This document shows positions 1 to 8,015 of a stretch of 9,898 nt of DNA, piece by piece. This DNA comes from Deltaproteobacteria bacterium (GTDB lineage Bacteria > Desulfobacterota > DSM-4660 > Desulfatiglandales > Desulfatiglandaceae). Every line of letters starts with the position of its first letter. Position 1 is the first letter of the stretch. The stretch is from the NCBI GenBank assembly GCA_003646995.1, contig QMLZ01000099.1, positions 1 through 9,898 of the forward strand. Direction: 5' to 3'. Made by a program: the position numbers and the translations under genes. The notes beneath the pieces were generated by a model. It was not told the origin of the DNA, searched no databases, and was given only the letters and a program-made list of their open reading frames with translations.

Positions 1-187
1 CAACGTTTATGATCAGCCCAAGGCTATGAAGATGTTCAGAATACTCCACTAGCCTCTGTCCACCCCCGTAAACCATGAGATTGCCGAGGAGGTGGGTAAA
101 CAAAAAGGCGCAAAAAATCAGGCCTGTGGCTGCCATAACCAGCTTCTTGCCTATGGAAGCCGCAAAAGTCCTGAAAAACCAATTCAT
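1..187 (-). CDS. sdhC: Succinate dehydrogenase/fumarate reductase cytochrome b subunit (N-terminal 62 residues, runs off window)
   Basis: Membrane anchor of complex II: it holds heme b and carries electrons between the quinone pool and the flavoprotein/iron-sulfur subunits (SdhA/SdhB) at the cytoplasmic membrane. The reading frame starts at the ATG at 187 and stays open to the window edge. It begins MNWFFRTFAASIGKKLVMAA and continues with a hydrophobic stretch (about residues 15-38, first membrane helix) containing THLLGNLMVY. That pattern, basic SIGKK then helix then HLLGN, is typical of the Bacillus/epsilon/delta-type cytochrome b558 family. His32 in THLLGN is the expected heme ligand by family analogy. 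An AGGAGG ribosome site (bases 193-198) lies 5 nt before the ATG and fixes the start. It lies downstream of mnmG in the same direction, 175 bp away, with a separate promoter candidate in the gap. sdhA and sdhB are expected to the left of the window but cannot be seen. Confidence 0.85.
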   Translation of the reverse strand, partial: MNWFFRTFAASIGKKLVMAATGLIFCAFLFTHLLGNLMVYGGGQRLVEYSEHLHSLGLIINV

Positions 188-228
188 CTCAACCTCCTAG
201 AGGTAATGTCTAAATTCGTCCCCACGCT

Positions 229-255
229 TTTATACTCTTATGACACCTCTGTCAA
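229..255 (-). promoter_or_regulatory. Candidate sdhC promoter with operator-like inverted repeat
   Basis: On the minus strand a perfect -35 box TTGACA (bases 250-255) is followed after 15 bp by TATAAA (229-234). The 15 bp spacer is short for sigma70, so strength is uncertain. The -35 box overlaps an inverted repeat, TGACA-GAGG-TGTCA (241-254), which could bind a dimeric regulator. Predicted transcription would start near base 222, giving a leader of about 35 nt with the strong AGGAGG site. Confidence 0.45.
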
Positions 256-362
256 CACCCCAGTTGGAGAAGGCAAAAACCATCAACGTCGACTCCTGAT
301 CCCTTATTCTCCTTCTTTTAGGTGTACAAGGCCTTATTTTTGGGCCACTCTATCACAAGACC

Positions 363-2261
363 TTATGGGCCAAGTATGCCCTGATACCAATGTCCCATTT
401 TTTTCATGTGCACCTGCAATGCCATTAGGGCAGCAGGAGTAACACCGGAAATCCTGGAAGCCTGTCCCAGTGATACGGGCCTTATCTTGTCAAGCTTTTG
501 CCGGACCTCAGTAGAAAGTCCATGCACCTTGTAGTAATCAATATCCTCGGGGATACGCACCTGCTCCATGTGCCGCATCTTTTCTACATGTCTTTCCTGT
601 CGCTTGATATAACCCTCGTATTTGATCCTGGTTTCAATCTCCTCGGCCACCTGCTCTTCCACATCTGGCAGTCCAGGATCAAGAAGCCGTAAGTCTTTGT
701 AAAGGATCTCGTTTCTCCGGAGAAGTTGCTCCAGCGTGGTTACGTTTTTTATGGGTGCCGATCCAAGGGAAGCAAGTCTATCTTGTATACCGGCTGTGGG
801 CTTGAGCTTGACCTCCTTCAACCTTTTCATCAATTCCTCGACTTTTTTCCTCTTCTCGCAAAATTTGCGGTACTCGTCGTCCGGCACAAGGCCAAGGCTG
901 TATCCAACGTCCCTCAACCTAAAATCTGCATTGTCTTCCCGCAGCAGCAGGCGGTACTCGGCCCTTGAAGTAAACATCCTGTAGGGTTCATTAGTTCCTT
1001 TGGTGACCAGGTCATCAATAAGAACACCTATGTATGCCTGGTCACGGCCCAACACGAGAGGCTCCTCACCCCTTATTTTTAGGACCGCATTTATACCGGC
1101 AACAATGCCCTGGGCTGCAGCCTCCTCATATCCTGAAGTACCATTTATCTGTCCAGCGTGGAACAAGCCCTCAATCCGCTTGGTTTCAAGGGAGGGTTTA
1201 AGTTCAATGGGATCTACGTAATCGTACTCTATTGCATAGCCCGGCCTGAGGATCTCTGCTTTTTCAAGCCCTGGTATGGAACGAACCATCCTTATCTGAA
1301 CATCGATCGGGAGACTGGTAGCTAGACCATTTGGATAAATCTCCACCGTATCAAGGCCCTGGGGTTCGAGGAAAATCTGATGCCTGGGTTTTTCGGCAAA
1401 CCGAACTACCTTGTCTTCTATGGATGGGCAGTATCTTGCACCTGTGCCCTTAATAATCCCACTGTAAAGGGGTGAGCGGTCCAGCCCGCCCCTGATGATC
1501 TCATGGGTCGTCTCATTGGTGTAAGTAATGTGACATGGAACCTGGGGCAGAGGAATCTTAGTGGTGGAAAATGAAAAGGGCCTTGGTCTATCGTCCCCCG
1601 GCTGAATCTCCAAGGACCCAAAGTCAATGGTCCTTCCGTTAAGTCTCGGCGTGGTTCCTGTCTTGAGCCGCCCCACCTCAAACCCCAGTTCTATCCATTG
1701 CCTGGATAATCCGTTTGAAGGAGGGTCACCCATTCTACCTGCAGGGAAATGATCCAGGCCCACATGAATTAGGCCCCGCATGAATGTGCCCGTTGTAAGT
1801 ATAACTGTCCTGGACAGAAACCGTTCATGTATGTTGGTTTCAACCCCATACACCTTTCCGTCCCTTATTAGCAATTTCTCCACCATGGCCTGGCGCAGAT
1901 CCAGATTTTCCTGCTGCTCAATCACCGTCTTCATTCTCTTGCGGTACAGGTCCATGTCGTTCTGGGACCTAGACCCTTGGACAGCCAAGCCCTTGCGGGT
2001 ATTAAGACGGCGGAACTGTATGCCCGTGGCATCCGCATTCTTTGCCATCTCCCCGCCCAAGGCATCAATCTCCTTCACCAGGTGTCCCTTGGCAAGCCCT
2101 CCTATGGCAGGGTTGCAACTCATTACCGCTATGTGATCCAGATTAATGGTCAGAAGTAAGGTAGAGTGCCCCATCCTGGCGGCCGCAAGAGCGGCCTCAC
2201 ATCCGGCATGCCCTGCTCCCACCACTATGACGTCATATGTTTTGTCATAGGTAGTCGGCAT
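363..2261 (-). CDS. mnmG: tRNA uridine-5-carboxymethylaminomethyl(34) synthesis enzyme MnmG (GidA)
   Basis: FAD- and NADH-dependent cytoplasmic enzyme that, with the GTPase MnmE, installs the carboxymethylaminomethyl group on wobble uridine 34 of tRNAs reading split codon boxes. The 632-residue length matches the long MnmG class (E. coli 629) rather than the shorter folate-dependent TrmFO. The N-terminal Rossmann motif VGAGHAG is at residues 14-20. The two conserved cysteines are Cys49 in MSCNPAIGG and Cys278 in RYCPSIEDK. The signatures [10 protein letters not shown] (197-206) and [18 protein letters not shown] (368-385) are intact, as is the C-terminal helical tail with KYEGYIKRQ and [14 protein letters not shown] used for MnmE/tRNA contact. 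The start is the ATG at 2261, preceded by an AAGG site at 2271-2274. It lies 83 bp downstream of purA in the same direction, so co-transcription is likely. No clear terminator follows its stop. Confidence 0.97.
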   Translation of the reverse strand: MPTTYDKTYDVIVVGAGHAGCEAALAAARMGHSTLLLTINLDHIAVMSCNPAIGGLAKGHLVKEIDALGGEMAKNADATGIQFRRLNTRKGLAVQGSRSQNDMDLYRKRMKTVIEQQENLDLRQAMVEKLLIRDGKVYGVETNIHERFLSRTVILTTGTFMRGLIHVGLDHFPAGRMGDPPSNGLSRQWIELGFEVGRLKTGTTPRLNGRTIDFGSLEIQPGDDRPRPFSFSTTKIPLPQVPCHITYTNETTHEIIRGGLDRSPLYSGIIKGTGARYCPSIEDKVVRFAEKPRHQIFLEPQGLDTVEIYPNGLATSLPIDVQIRMVRSIPGLEKAEILRPGYAIEYDYVDPIELKPSLETKRIEGLFHAGQINGTSGYEEAAAQGIVAGINAVLKIRGEEPLVLGRDQAYIGVLIDDLVTKGTNEPYRMFTSRAEYRLLLREDNADFRLRDVGYSLGLVPDDEYRKFCEKRKKVEELMKRLKEVKLKPTAGIQDRLASLGSAPIKNVTTLEQLLRRNEILYKDLRLLDPGLPDVEEQVAEEIETRIKYEGYIKRQERHVEKMRHMEQVRIPEDIDYYKVHGLSTEVRQKLDKIRPVSLGQASRISGVTPAALMALQVHMKKMGHWYQGILGP

Positions 2262-2294
2262 TTCAATCTACCTTGAAAGACTCATCCCAGCGAA

Positions 2295-2311
2295 GATAAG
2301 GGAATCTTATC
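2295..2311. repeat. Short inverted repeat between purA and mnmG
   Basis: GATAAG and CTTATC (6 bp arms, 5 nt loop) form a perfect inverted repeat in the 83 bp purA-mnmG gap, about 35 bp before the mnmG start. No T-tract follows on the minus strand, so it is not a standard terminator. It could be a weak RNA hairpin or chance. Confidence 0.3.
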
Positions 2312-2344
2312 CAAAGACTATATTTTGTTTTCCTTGCCTTTCTC

Positions 2345-3646
<1,302 letters not shown>

Positions 3647-3704
3647 TTACTCCATGCCTAGTGTTTTGCCTTTCCCTTTTTACCTCTAGCCTCAGAATAT
3701 TTTA

Positions 3705-3733
3705 ATTATATCCCTTTTTTCTGTAACCTACAA
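3705..3733 (-). promoter_or_regulatory. Candidate sigma70 promoter for purA-mnmG
   Basis: A perfect -10 box TATAAT (3705-3710, minus strand) lies 17 bp from a weak -35 match TTGTAG (3728-3733), with an A-rich spacer. Transcription would begin near 3698, leaving a leader of about 55 nt before purA. The exact -10 and ideal spacing make this the most convincing promoter of the leftward genes. Confidence 0.6.
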
Positions 3734-3754
3734 ACTACCCAAACAATAATCACC

Positions 3755-3775
3755 AAGAGACAACCCCGGTCTCTT
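3755..3775. promoter_or_regulatory. Operator-like inverted repeat upstream of the purA promoter
   Basis: AAGAGAC and GTCTCTT are perfect 7 bp arms around a 7 nt centre (AACCCCG). The element lies about 22 bp upstream of the purA -35 box and about 10 bp from the end of the folD terminator T-tract. Neither side has a run of T, so it does not look like a second terminator. A regulator binding site for purA is possible; no known consensus was recognised. Confidence 0.35.
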
Positions 3776-3784
3776 CCTTGTCCC

Positions 3785-3834
3785 AAAAAAAGCCCCGGCG
3801 GCCACTAACATTAGCTCAGTGCCGGACCGGGGCC
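3785..3834 (-). terminator. Rho-independent terminator of folD
   Basis: On the minus strand, 28 nt past the folD stop, a GC-rich stem forms between GCCCCGG (3827-3833) and CCGGGGC (3792-3798). It is extended by an imperfect inner stem (CGG..CAC with CCG..GTG, small bulges) around an AT-rich loop, and is followed at once by seven T residues (3785-3791). This is a classic intrinsic terminator and it separates folD from purA. Confidence 0.85.
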
Positions 3835-3861
3835 TTGTCTACTGCTCTTTACCTTGTGGCC

Positions 3862-4770
3862 TTATGCGATTCCCAGATGAAACTTAAGGGAGTTAAGGGT
3901 GTTTTTCATCAGCATAGTTATGGTCATCGGGCCAACGCCACCAGGTACCGGTGTGATCCATCCGGCTATCTCTTTGGCCGCGTCAAAGTCAACATCGCCT
4001 TTGAGGATGGCAACTTTCTTCCCCGTTTTCTCACTTATCTTTTCGCCGACACGATTTACTCCTACGTCAATCACGCACGCCCCGGGCTTGATCCATTCGG
4101 GCTTAACCAAACCAGGGACACCAGCGGCCACGATAAGGATATCAGCCCTCTTGCAATGAGAGGCGAGATCCTTTGTTCTCGTGTGTACCACCGTTACGGT
4201 GGCATTTGCACCCGGCCCTTTTTGCATCATCATTATGGCGATCGGCTTACCAACAATATTGGAGCGTCCTACGACCACTACTTCTGCGCCCTCTGTTTCC
4301 ACCCCAGCTCTCACGATCATCTCCTGAATTCCAGCAGGCGTGCAAGGAGGGAACTTGACTTCAGAGCCGCCTATCACAAGCCTCCCAACATTGACCGGAT
4401 GAAACCCATCCACGTCCTTGTCCGGGTCAATAGCGTTGAGGACTTTTTTCTCATTAATATGTTTTGGGAGGGGTAATTGTACGAGGATCCCGTGTATAGT
4501 GTCATCCTTGTTGTACTTGTCTATGAGAGCCAGTAATTGCTCCTCGGTAATGTCCTCGGGTTGATTGTCTTGAACCTCCTTAAACCCAAGGCTTTTCGCG
4601 GTCTTGATTTTGGCTGTAACATAAGACACGGATGCCGGGTTCTCTCCCACCAGGATCGTTACAAGGCCAGGTACGACCCCGTGTTCTGCCTTAATTTTCT
4701 CTACCTCTTCGCGAATCTCAGCCAAGATTTCTTCGCGAATCTCAGTCCCTTTGATAAGTTTCGCTGTCAT
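3862..4770 (-). CDS. folD: Bifunctional methylenetetrahydrofolate dehydrogenase / methenyltetrahydrofolate cyclohydrolase
   Basis: Cytoplasmic one-carbon enzyme interconverting 5,10-methylene-, 5,10-methenyl- and 10-formyl-tetrahydrofolate with NAD(P). It feeds purine and formyl-Met synthesis, or the Wood-Ljungdahl route where that exists. From the chosen start it has 302 residues. Catalytic Tyr50 and Lys54 lie in SYVTAKIK. QLPLPKHIN and DKDVDGFHPVNVGRL line the folate pocket, PCTPAGIQEM follows, the dinucleotide-binding segment has VVVGRSNIVGKP, and the C-terminal signature is TPVPGGVGPMTITML. The upstream in-frame ATG at 4779 abuts the AAAGGAG site (4780-4786) with no spacing, so the ATG at 4770, 9 nt from that site, is the likely start and gives the usual family N-terminus MTAKLI. 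It may be expressed from its own leader, and ends at the terminator described at 3785-3834. Confidence 0.96.
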   Translation of the reverse strand: MTAKLIKGTEIREEILAEIREEVEKIKAEHGVVPGLVTILVGENPASVSYVTAKIKTAKSLGFKEVQDNQPEDITEEQLLALIDKYNKDDTIHGILVQLPLPKHINEKKVLNAIDPDKDVDGFHPVNVGRLVIGGSEVKFPPCTPAGIQEMIVRAGVETEGAEVVVVGRSNIVGKPIAIMMMQKGPGANATVTVVHTRTKDLASHCKRADILIVAAGVPGLVKPEWIKPGACVIDVGVNRVGEKISEKTGKKVAILKGDVDFDAAKEIAGWITPVPGGVGPMTITMLMKNTLNSLKFHLGIA

Positions 4771-4799
4771 TTTGAGCATCTCCTTTCTTAGAAAGATTC

Positions 4800-4828
4800 A
4801 CACCCAGGCGACACAACAGCCAAGGTGT
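4800..4828 (-). promoter_or_regulatory. Imperfect hairpin in the folD leader
   Basis: Complementary arms ACACC..GGC (4800-4809) and GCC..GGTGT (4819-4828) form an 8-pair stem with a 2x2 internal mismatch and a 9 nt loop. It lies about 30 nt upstream of the folD start and just outside the ribosome site. A possible weak promoter lies further upstream on the minus strand (TTGATA at 4893-4898, 17 bp spacer, poor TATGCA -10), so the hairpin would be in the leader RNA. No known riboswitch fold was recognised. Confidence 0.25.
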
Positions 4829-4907
4829 CCAATTTTTTCGCTAATTTTCCTTTGGGCCTTACATTGGCGTGCATAACATAACTACCAAAGAATATCAAAT
4901 TTTTTCT

Positions 4908-4924
4908 AGTTCACCCCCTGAACT
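4908..4924. repeat. Inverted repeat just past the AhpD-like gene
   Basis: AGTTCA and TGAACT (6 bp arms, 5 nt CCCCC/GGGGG loop) begin 4 nt downstream of the stop of the AhpD-like gene. On the minus strand the hairpin is followed by AGAAAAAATTT instead of a U-tract, so it is not a normal intrinsic terminator. It may stabilise the 3' end of that transcript. Confidence 0.3.
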
Positions 4925-4928
4925 CAAT

Positions 4929-5459
4929 CTATTTACCTGCCCCCAATGCATTTGAAATCGTGTTTATATAATTGAAATATCCCACTATGGCCACTGCCTC
5001 AAGTATCTGGCTGTCTGAATATCCAGCTGCTCGAAGCTTGTCAATATCTCCTTGCACGATCTTGTAATTCTCTTTGCCCGCACTCTTTATGCAGAACTGA
5101 AGTAACACTCTCTCCTTGTCGGCGATGTTCATTTTATCCACGCCAGCCAGTGTCTCATCAATTTGCTCCTGGGGCATACCAAGCATCCTTGCAATGCGTT
5201 CGTGTTCGCCCACACACATGTCACAGCCATTTTCTTTTGACACCAGTATGGCAATCCGTTCCTTTGTGTGGGGATCAAGCTCTGTCTTTCTTACCATAAG
5301 TGTCACAAATATAGCAGTAGTGGCGTTGTAAATGTCCGGCCGAAGGGCGAGCATTTTTGCTATCTCGCCCACTTCACCCGTCTTTTGCTTAACAGCCTCC
5401 AGTTGTTCCCTTATACCTTGGTCTATTTCATTCATTTCAGGAACTCTGATGTACGCCAT
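4929..5459 (-). CDS. Carboxymuconolactone decarboxylase / AhpD-like protein
   Basis: A 176-residue all-helical protein of the CMD/AhpD superfamily. The core pattern ENGCDMCVGEHE gives Cys79-x2-Cys82-x3-His86, and Glu67 sits twelve residues before the first Cys. This spacing is the same as the Glu118-Cys130-Cys133-His137 proton-relay set of mycobacterial AhpD, so thiol-disulfide or peroxidase-type activity is plausible; true carboxymuconolactone decarboxylases lack the CxxC. The second half (about 110-176) is a helical bundle with GYSDSQILEAVAIVGYFNYIN, typical of the family. No signal peptide; cytoplasmic. The start ATG at 5459 has a strong GGAGG (5466-5470). The PAS-domain gene lies only 26 bp upstream in the same direction, so the two are probably co-transcribed and may share a redox role (inferred). 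The true substrate cannot be told from sequence. Confidence 0.85.
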   Translation of the reverse strand: MAYIRVPEMNEIDQGIREQLEAVKQKTGEVGEIAKMLALRPDIYNATTAIFVTLMVRKTELDPHTKERIAILVSKENGCDMCVGEHERIARMLGMPQEQIDETLAGVDKMNIADKERVLLQFCIKSAGKENYKIVQGDIDKLRAAGYSDSQILEAVAIVGYFNYINTISNALGAGK

Positions 5460-5485
5460 TTTTAACCTCCTCCCCCTTTGGGCTT

Positions 5486-6064
5486 TTAATCAAATTCCGG
5501 GTATAGCTTTTTCTTACACTCAGGGCATATTCCATGGGAAAACTTCATACCTTTGTGTTCTTGTAAGTACATGTCAACCTTTTCCCAGTAACCCTCGTCG
5601 ATTCTTATCTTTTGGCACCAGGAGCAAATAGGGATAATTTCCCTCAATTCATAAAGTTCTGTTATGTCTTCAAGGGTTATGAGGGCCAAGGTCCTCCCTT
5701 CCAGTTCAATGGCCGCACCTGACACCAACAGGTGAAAGATTCTTACTTTTCCATTGAGTTTTCTGCTGAGCACTCCGTAACGCCTGGTTACCTGAACTCC
5801 CTCCAGCGCATCCATCAGGGAGCTGCGGATAACGCATCCTTCGCAAAACTCAGAAGTTCCGCATCCCTCCTCACTATTGAGCGCATTTATACATGCCATG
5901 GCATCGCCGCAAAGGATCTCTGATTCCTTCCCTTGGTAAATCAGGAACTTTGAAGCTGCCCTATTGCTGTCAATAACCCGCTGGTCCCTATCAACAATCA
6001 GAATCGCCACTGGAATCGTGTCCAGGATTAGCTTCAGATATTCCCTGCTCTCCAACCTTGGCAT
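5486..6064 (-). CDS. Small cysteine-rich PAS-domain protein with zinc-ribbon-like C-terminus, no output domain
   Basis: A 192-residue cytoplasmic protein. Residues 8-138 are a PAS fold: YLKLILDTIPVAILIVDRDQ at the start, then VIDSNRAA, and the closing strand LALITLEDITEL. Inside it is a cysteine cluster (Cys52, 58, 68, 74, 77; GCGTSEFCEGC) that could bind metal, an Fe-S cluster or sense redox. Residues 143-188 form a second module with two Cys pairs (ICSWC at 146-150 and CPEC at 180-183) around GYWEKVDMYL and SHGIC. This module is seen at the end of many PAS/GAF signalling proteins of sulfate reducers and relatives, and probably binds zinc. No kinase, GGDEF, HTH or receiver domain is present, so it is likely a stand-alone sensor acting through a partner. 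Start ATG at 6064 with a purine-rich GGGGGGAG site. It heads a two-gene unit with the AhpD-like gene and is divergent from the TetR operon. Confidence 0.8.
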   Translation of the reverse strand: MPRLESREYLKLILDTIPVAILIVDRDQRVIDSNRAASKFLIYQGKESEILCGDAMACINALNSEEGCGTSEFCEGCVIRSSLMDALEGVQVTRRYGVLSRKLNGKVRIFHLLVSGAAIELEGRTLALITLEDITELYELREIIPICSWCQKIRIDEGYWEKVDMYLQEHKGMKFSHGICPECKKKLYPEFD

Positions 6065-6101
6065 TCTCCGCTCCCCCCAATAAACAAACCTAATCAGCCG
6101 G

Positions 6102-6172
6102 TCAAGGTTGAATGTTCATAGCATTAATGAACCATTCACACAAGGTCAAAAGGGGCCTATAAGAAACCTTGA
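6102..6172. repeat. Spaced inverted repeat in the divergent intergenic region
   Basis: TCAAGGTT (6102-6109) and AACCTTGA (6165-6172) are perfect 8 bp inverted copies separated by 55 bp. A further CAAGGT occurs at 6141-6146 and another at 6214-6219. They lie between the PAS gene and the TetR operon, where a promoter for the PAS gene must be, though none of the candidate boxes there is convincing. They could be regulator half-sites or chance. Confidence 0.25.
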
Positions 6173-6196
6173 GCAAAAATATGCGCGCCCTATTTT

Positions 6197-6216
6197 TTGA
6201 TTGACACGTCAATCAA
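6197..6216. promoter_or_regulatory. Palindromic operator, probably for the adjacent TetR regulator
   Basis: Perfect 9 bp arms TTGATTGAC and GTCAATCAA around a central AC, 20 bp in all. Length and symmetry are those expected for a TetR-family dimer site, and resemble operators of acyl-CoA-responsive TetR regulators (e.g. the TGA..TCA palindromes of FadR-type repressors). It covers the -35 box of the tetR promoter, so binding would block RNA polymerase and give autorepression of the whole operon (inferred). Confidence 0.75.
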
Positions 6217-6229
6217 GGTACTCTATTTT
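6201..6229 (+). promoter_or_regulatory. Promoter of the TetR-acyl-CoA dehydrogenase-carboxylase operon
   Basis: Perfect -35 TTGACA (6201-6206), 17 bp spacer, -10 TATTTT (6224-6229, 4 of 6 matches). The start of transcription is expected at about 6236, only 1-2 nt before the ATG at 6238, which has no Shine-Dalgarno site. The operon message is therefore probably leaderless at its first gene. The -35 box lies inside the palindrome at 6197-6216. Confidence 0.65.
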
Positions 6230-6237
6230 TGTCTTTA

Positions 6238-6858
6238 ATGGAGCAGGGCGAAGCCAAAAAAAAGAAAGAAGAGGCCATATTTCAGGCGGCTTTGAGAGTT
6301 ATTAAGAGGAAAGGCTTTCATAGGGCCCGCATGGCTGACATTGCTGCAGAGGCGGGGACTTCTTATGGGCTTGTCTATCACTATTTTGGGAGTAAGGAGG
6401 AGCTGTTTGACGCCATACAGAGACGGTGGTGGGGAGGGCTTTTTGAGCTCATGGAAGAATTATCAAGCAGCCCCCTTTCGGTGACTCAAAAGTTGGCGAA
6501 GATAATCGATTACTTCCTGGGGACCTATTATGAAAACCCAGAACTGGCAAACATCTTCATTACTGAGATTTCCCGTTCAACCACCAACCTTACTCCCGAC
6601 AGGCTTTCGCACTTTAAGAACTTTATGAAAATGACGCAAGATGTCATAAAAGAAGGACAGGCCCAGGGACTGCTCCGAGATGATTTTCCTTCCCGGTATC
6701 TAACGTACATCTTCCTCGGTGCACTTGAGACATTCGTGTCCGCTATGGTTTTAGTGGACCAAAAGTTTAAGGACTTGGAGCAAAAAAACAAGGTCGCCCA
6801 GGCGATTTTGGAAGTTTTTATGAACGGCGCCTGTACTCAAAGGTGCAAACAAAACTGA
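6238..6858 (+). CDS. TetR/AcrR-family transcriptional regulator
   Basis: A 206-residue repressor-type regulator. After a Lys-rich N-terminus, the TetR helix-turn-helix spans about residues 11-57 (ALRVIKRKGFHRARMADIAAEAGTSYGLVYHYFGSKEELF in order; the recognition helix includes TSYGLVYHYF). The rest is a helical ligand-binding and dimer domain, with LTYIFLGALETFVSAMVL near residues 155-175. Its place as first gene of an acyl-CoA dehydrogenase/carboxylase operon suggests an acyl-CoA or related thioester as inducer, like FadR/PsrA-type members (inferred). A TTG at 6229 would extend it by three codons but overlaps the -10 box, so the ATG at 6238 is preferred; neither has a good ribosome site. The next gene starts 6 bp after its stop. 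Confidence 0.9.
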   Translation: MEQGEAKKKKEEAIFQAALRVIKRKGFHRARMADIAAEAGTSYGLVYHYFGSKEELFDAIQRRWWGGLFELMEELSSSPLSVTQKLAKIIDYFLGTYYENPELANIFITEISRSTTNLTPDRLSHFKNFMKMTQDVIKEGQAQGLLRDDFPSRYLTYIFLGALETFVSAMVLVDQKFKDLEQKNKVAQAILEVFMNGACTQRCKQN

Positions 6859-6864
6859 ACTGCT

Positions 6865-8007
6865 ATGGAATTCTCTTTTACCCCTGAACAATTAATGTTC
6901 AAAGAGCAGGTGATAAAGTTTGCCTCCAAGGAAATCGCGCCCAGGTGTGCCCAGCACGATCTGGAGGGCACATTTGACTTTCAGTCCTTTCGCAAGCTGG
7001 GCGAATTCGGCATCCTTGGCCTTCACTTCCCTGAGGAACTGGGAGGAAGCGGGGCCGACGTGGTCACAACAGTCCTCGCTGGTGAGGCCCTTGGCGAGGC
7101 CGGTGTTGACGGGGGCCTAACCCTAGCATACGGGGCCCATACTTTTCTATGTGCTGATACGATACTGTCCCACGGCTCCGAGGCACAAAAGAAAAAATAC
7201 CTCCCAAAACTCGCCTCAGGCGAGATGATTGGCTGCATGGGTCTAACCGAGCCCGGGGCAGGCTCGGACGTGGCTTCCATAAGCACTCGGGCCGAGCGAA
7301 AGGGCGACTACTACGTCCTGAACGGCACCAAGATGTTCATAACAAACGGCCCCCTAGCGGATGTGGCTGTGGTGTATGCCAAGACCGAAAAGGATTTAAA
7401 ACGGGCTGGGATTTCTGCTTTTGTCGTGGAAAAGGGGACACCTGGGTTTTCAGCTGGAAAAAACCTTATAAAGATGGGGGTAAGGACTTCCCATACTTCT
7501 GAATTGATTTTCGACAATTGCAAGATTCCTGTTGAAAATCGGCTGGGTAACGAGGGCGATGGGTGGATAATGGCCCTCCAGACCGTGGAGTGGGACCGCA
7601 GTGCACTTCTTGCCCCGTTTATTGGCGGCATGACGTATGTCCTGAGGAAATGTGTTCGGTATGCCAAAGAGCGCTACCAATTCGGGCGCCCCATAGCCGA
7701 ATTTCAAGCCATAAAGCACAAGCTTGCAGACATAAAAATTTTTATCGAGGCAGCAAGATCCTTATGTTATCGAATCGCATGGTGCAAGGACCAAGGCAGG
7801 CCCTTGAACCATTTGGAAGCAGCCATGGCCAAGCTTTTCGTGGGTGACTGGTCGCTGGCGCCGGCCAACGACGCCATGATGCTTCATGGCGGTTACGGGT
7901 ATTGCCACGAGTATGAGGTGGAAAGATATTTTCGGGACAGCCGCTTGGCTCCTATCGGGGGCGGCACTTCCGACATTCAAAAACGCATAATCCAAAAGCT
8001 ATTGTAA
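6865..8007 (+). CDS. Acyl-CoA dehydrogenase-family flavoprotein, first subunit
   Basis: A 380-residue protein with the full acyl-CoA dehydrogenase fold, which oxidises acyl-CoA to 2,3-enoyl-CoA with FAD and passes electrons to ETF. N-terminal helical domain 1-120, beta domain with the FAD/substrate signature MGLTEPGAGSD (125-135) and MFITNGPLADVAVVYAK (157-173), C-terminal helices with ERYQFGRPI (269-277) and HGGYGYCHEYEVERYFRDSR (341-360). The usual catalytic Glu (YEGTS in medium/short-chain enzymes) is Gly366 in IGGGTSD, as in isovaleryl- and long-chain enzymes. But the alternative Glu those use (ER, Glu254 of isovaleryl-CoA dehydrogenase) aligns with Asp244 in VEWDR. The Gln that usually precedes HGGYGY is Met339. 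No Shine-Dalgarno site before the ATG at 6865; translation is probably coupled to tetR. Probably pairs with the following gene product. Substrate unknown; a branched acyl-CoA is favoured by context. Confidence 0.9.
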   Translation: MEFSFTPEQLMFKEQVIKFASKEIAPRCAQHDLEGTFDFQSFRKLGEFGILGLHFPEELGGSGADVVTTVLAGEALGEAGVDGGLTLAYGAHTFLCADTILSHGSEAQKKKYLPKLASGEMIGCMGLTEPGAGSDVASISTRAERKGDYYVLNGTKMFITNGPLADVAVVYAKTEKDLKRAGISAFVVEKGTPGFSAGKNLIKMGVRTSHTSELIFDNCKIPVENRLGNEGDGWIMALQTVEWDRSALLAPFIGGMTYVLRKCVRYAKERYQFGRPIAEFQAIKHKLADIKIFIEAARSLCYRIAWCKDQGRPLNHLEAAMAKLFVGDWSLAPANDAMMLHGGYGYCHEYEVERYFRDSRLAPIGGGTSDIQKRIIQKLL

Positions 8008-8015
8008 AACTTCTT

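Noticed and set aside
92..442. 116-codon open frame on the plus strand at the left edge
   Set aside because: It covers the sdhC start, the sdhC promoter region and the mnmG 3' end on the opposite strand; the translation is rich in Pro/Ser and matches no family I know.
3778..4476. 232-codon open frame on the plus strand opposite folD
   Set aside because: It starts at a TTG beside the folD terminator, lies almost wholly antisense to a clear folD gene, and its translation has no recognisable domain.
4771..4779. Upstream ATG at 4779 as the folD start
   Set aside because: It directly abuts the AAAGGAG site with no spacing; the ATG at 4770 has proper spacing and the usual family N-terminus.
4771..4928. 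Tetrahydrofolate riboswitch upstream of folD
   Set aside because: The hairpin present does not show the pseudoknotted core or conserved sequences of that riboswitch class.
6065..6196. Promoter for the PAS gene on the minus strand
   Set aside because: Several TTGACC-like boxes are present (e.g. before the CAAGGT repeats) but none has a good -10 at normal spacing, so no site is called.
6229..6237. TTG start extending the TetR protein by three codons
   Set aside because: The TTG overlaps the predicted -10 box, so it would not be in the message; the ATG at 6238 gives a normal TetR N-terminus.
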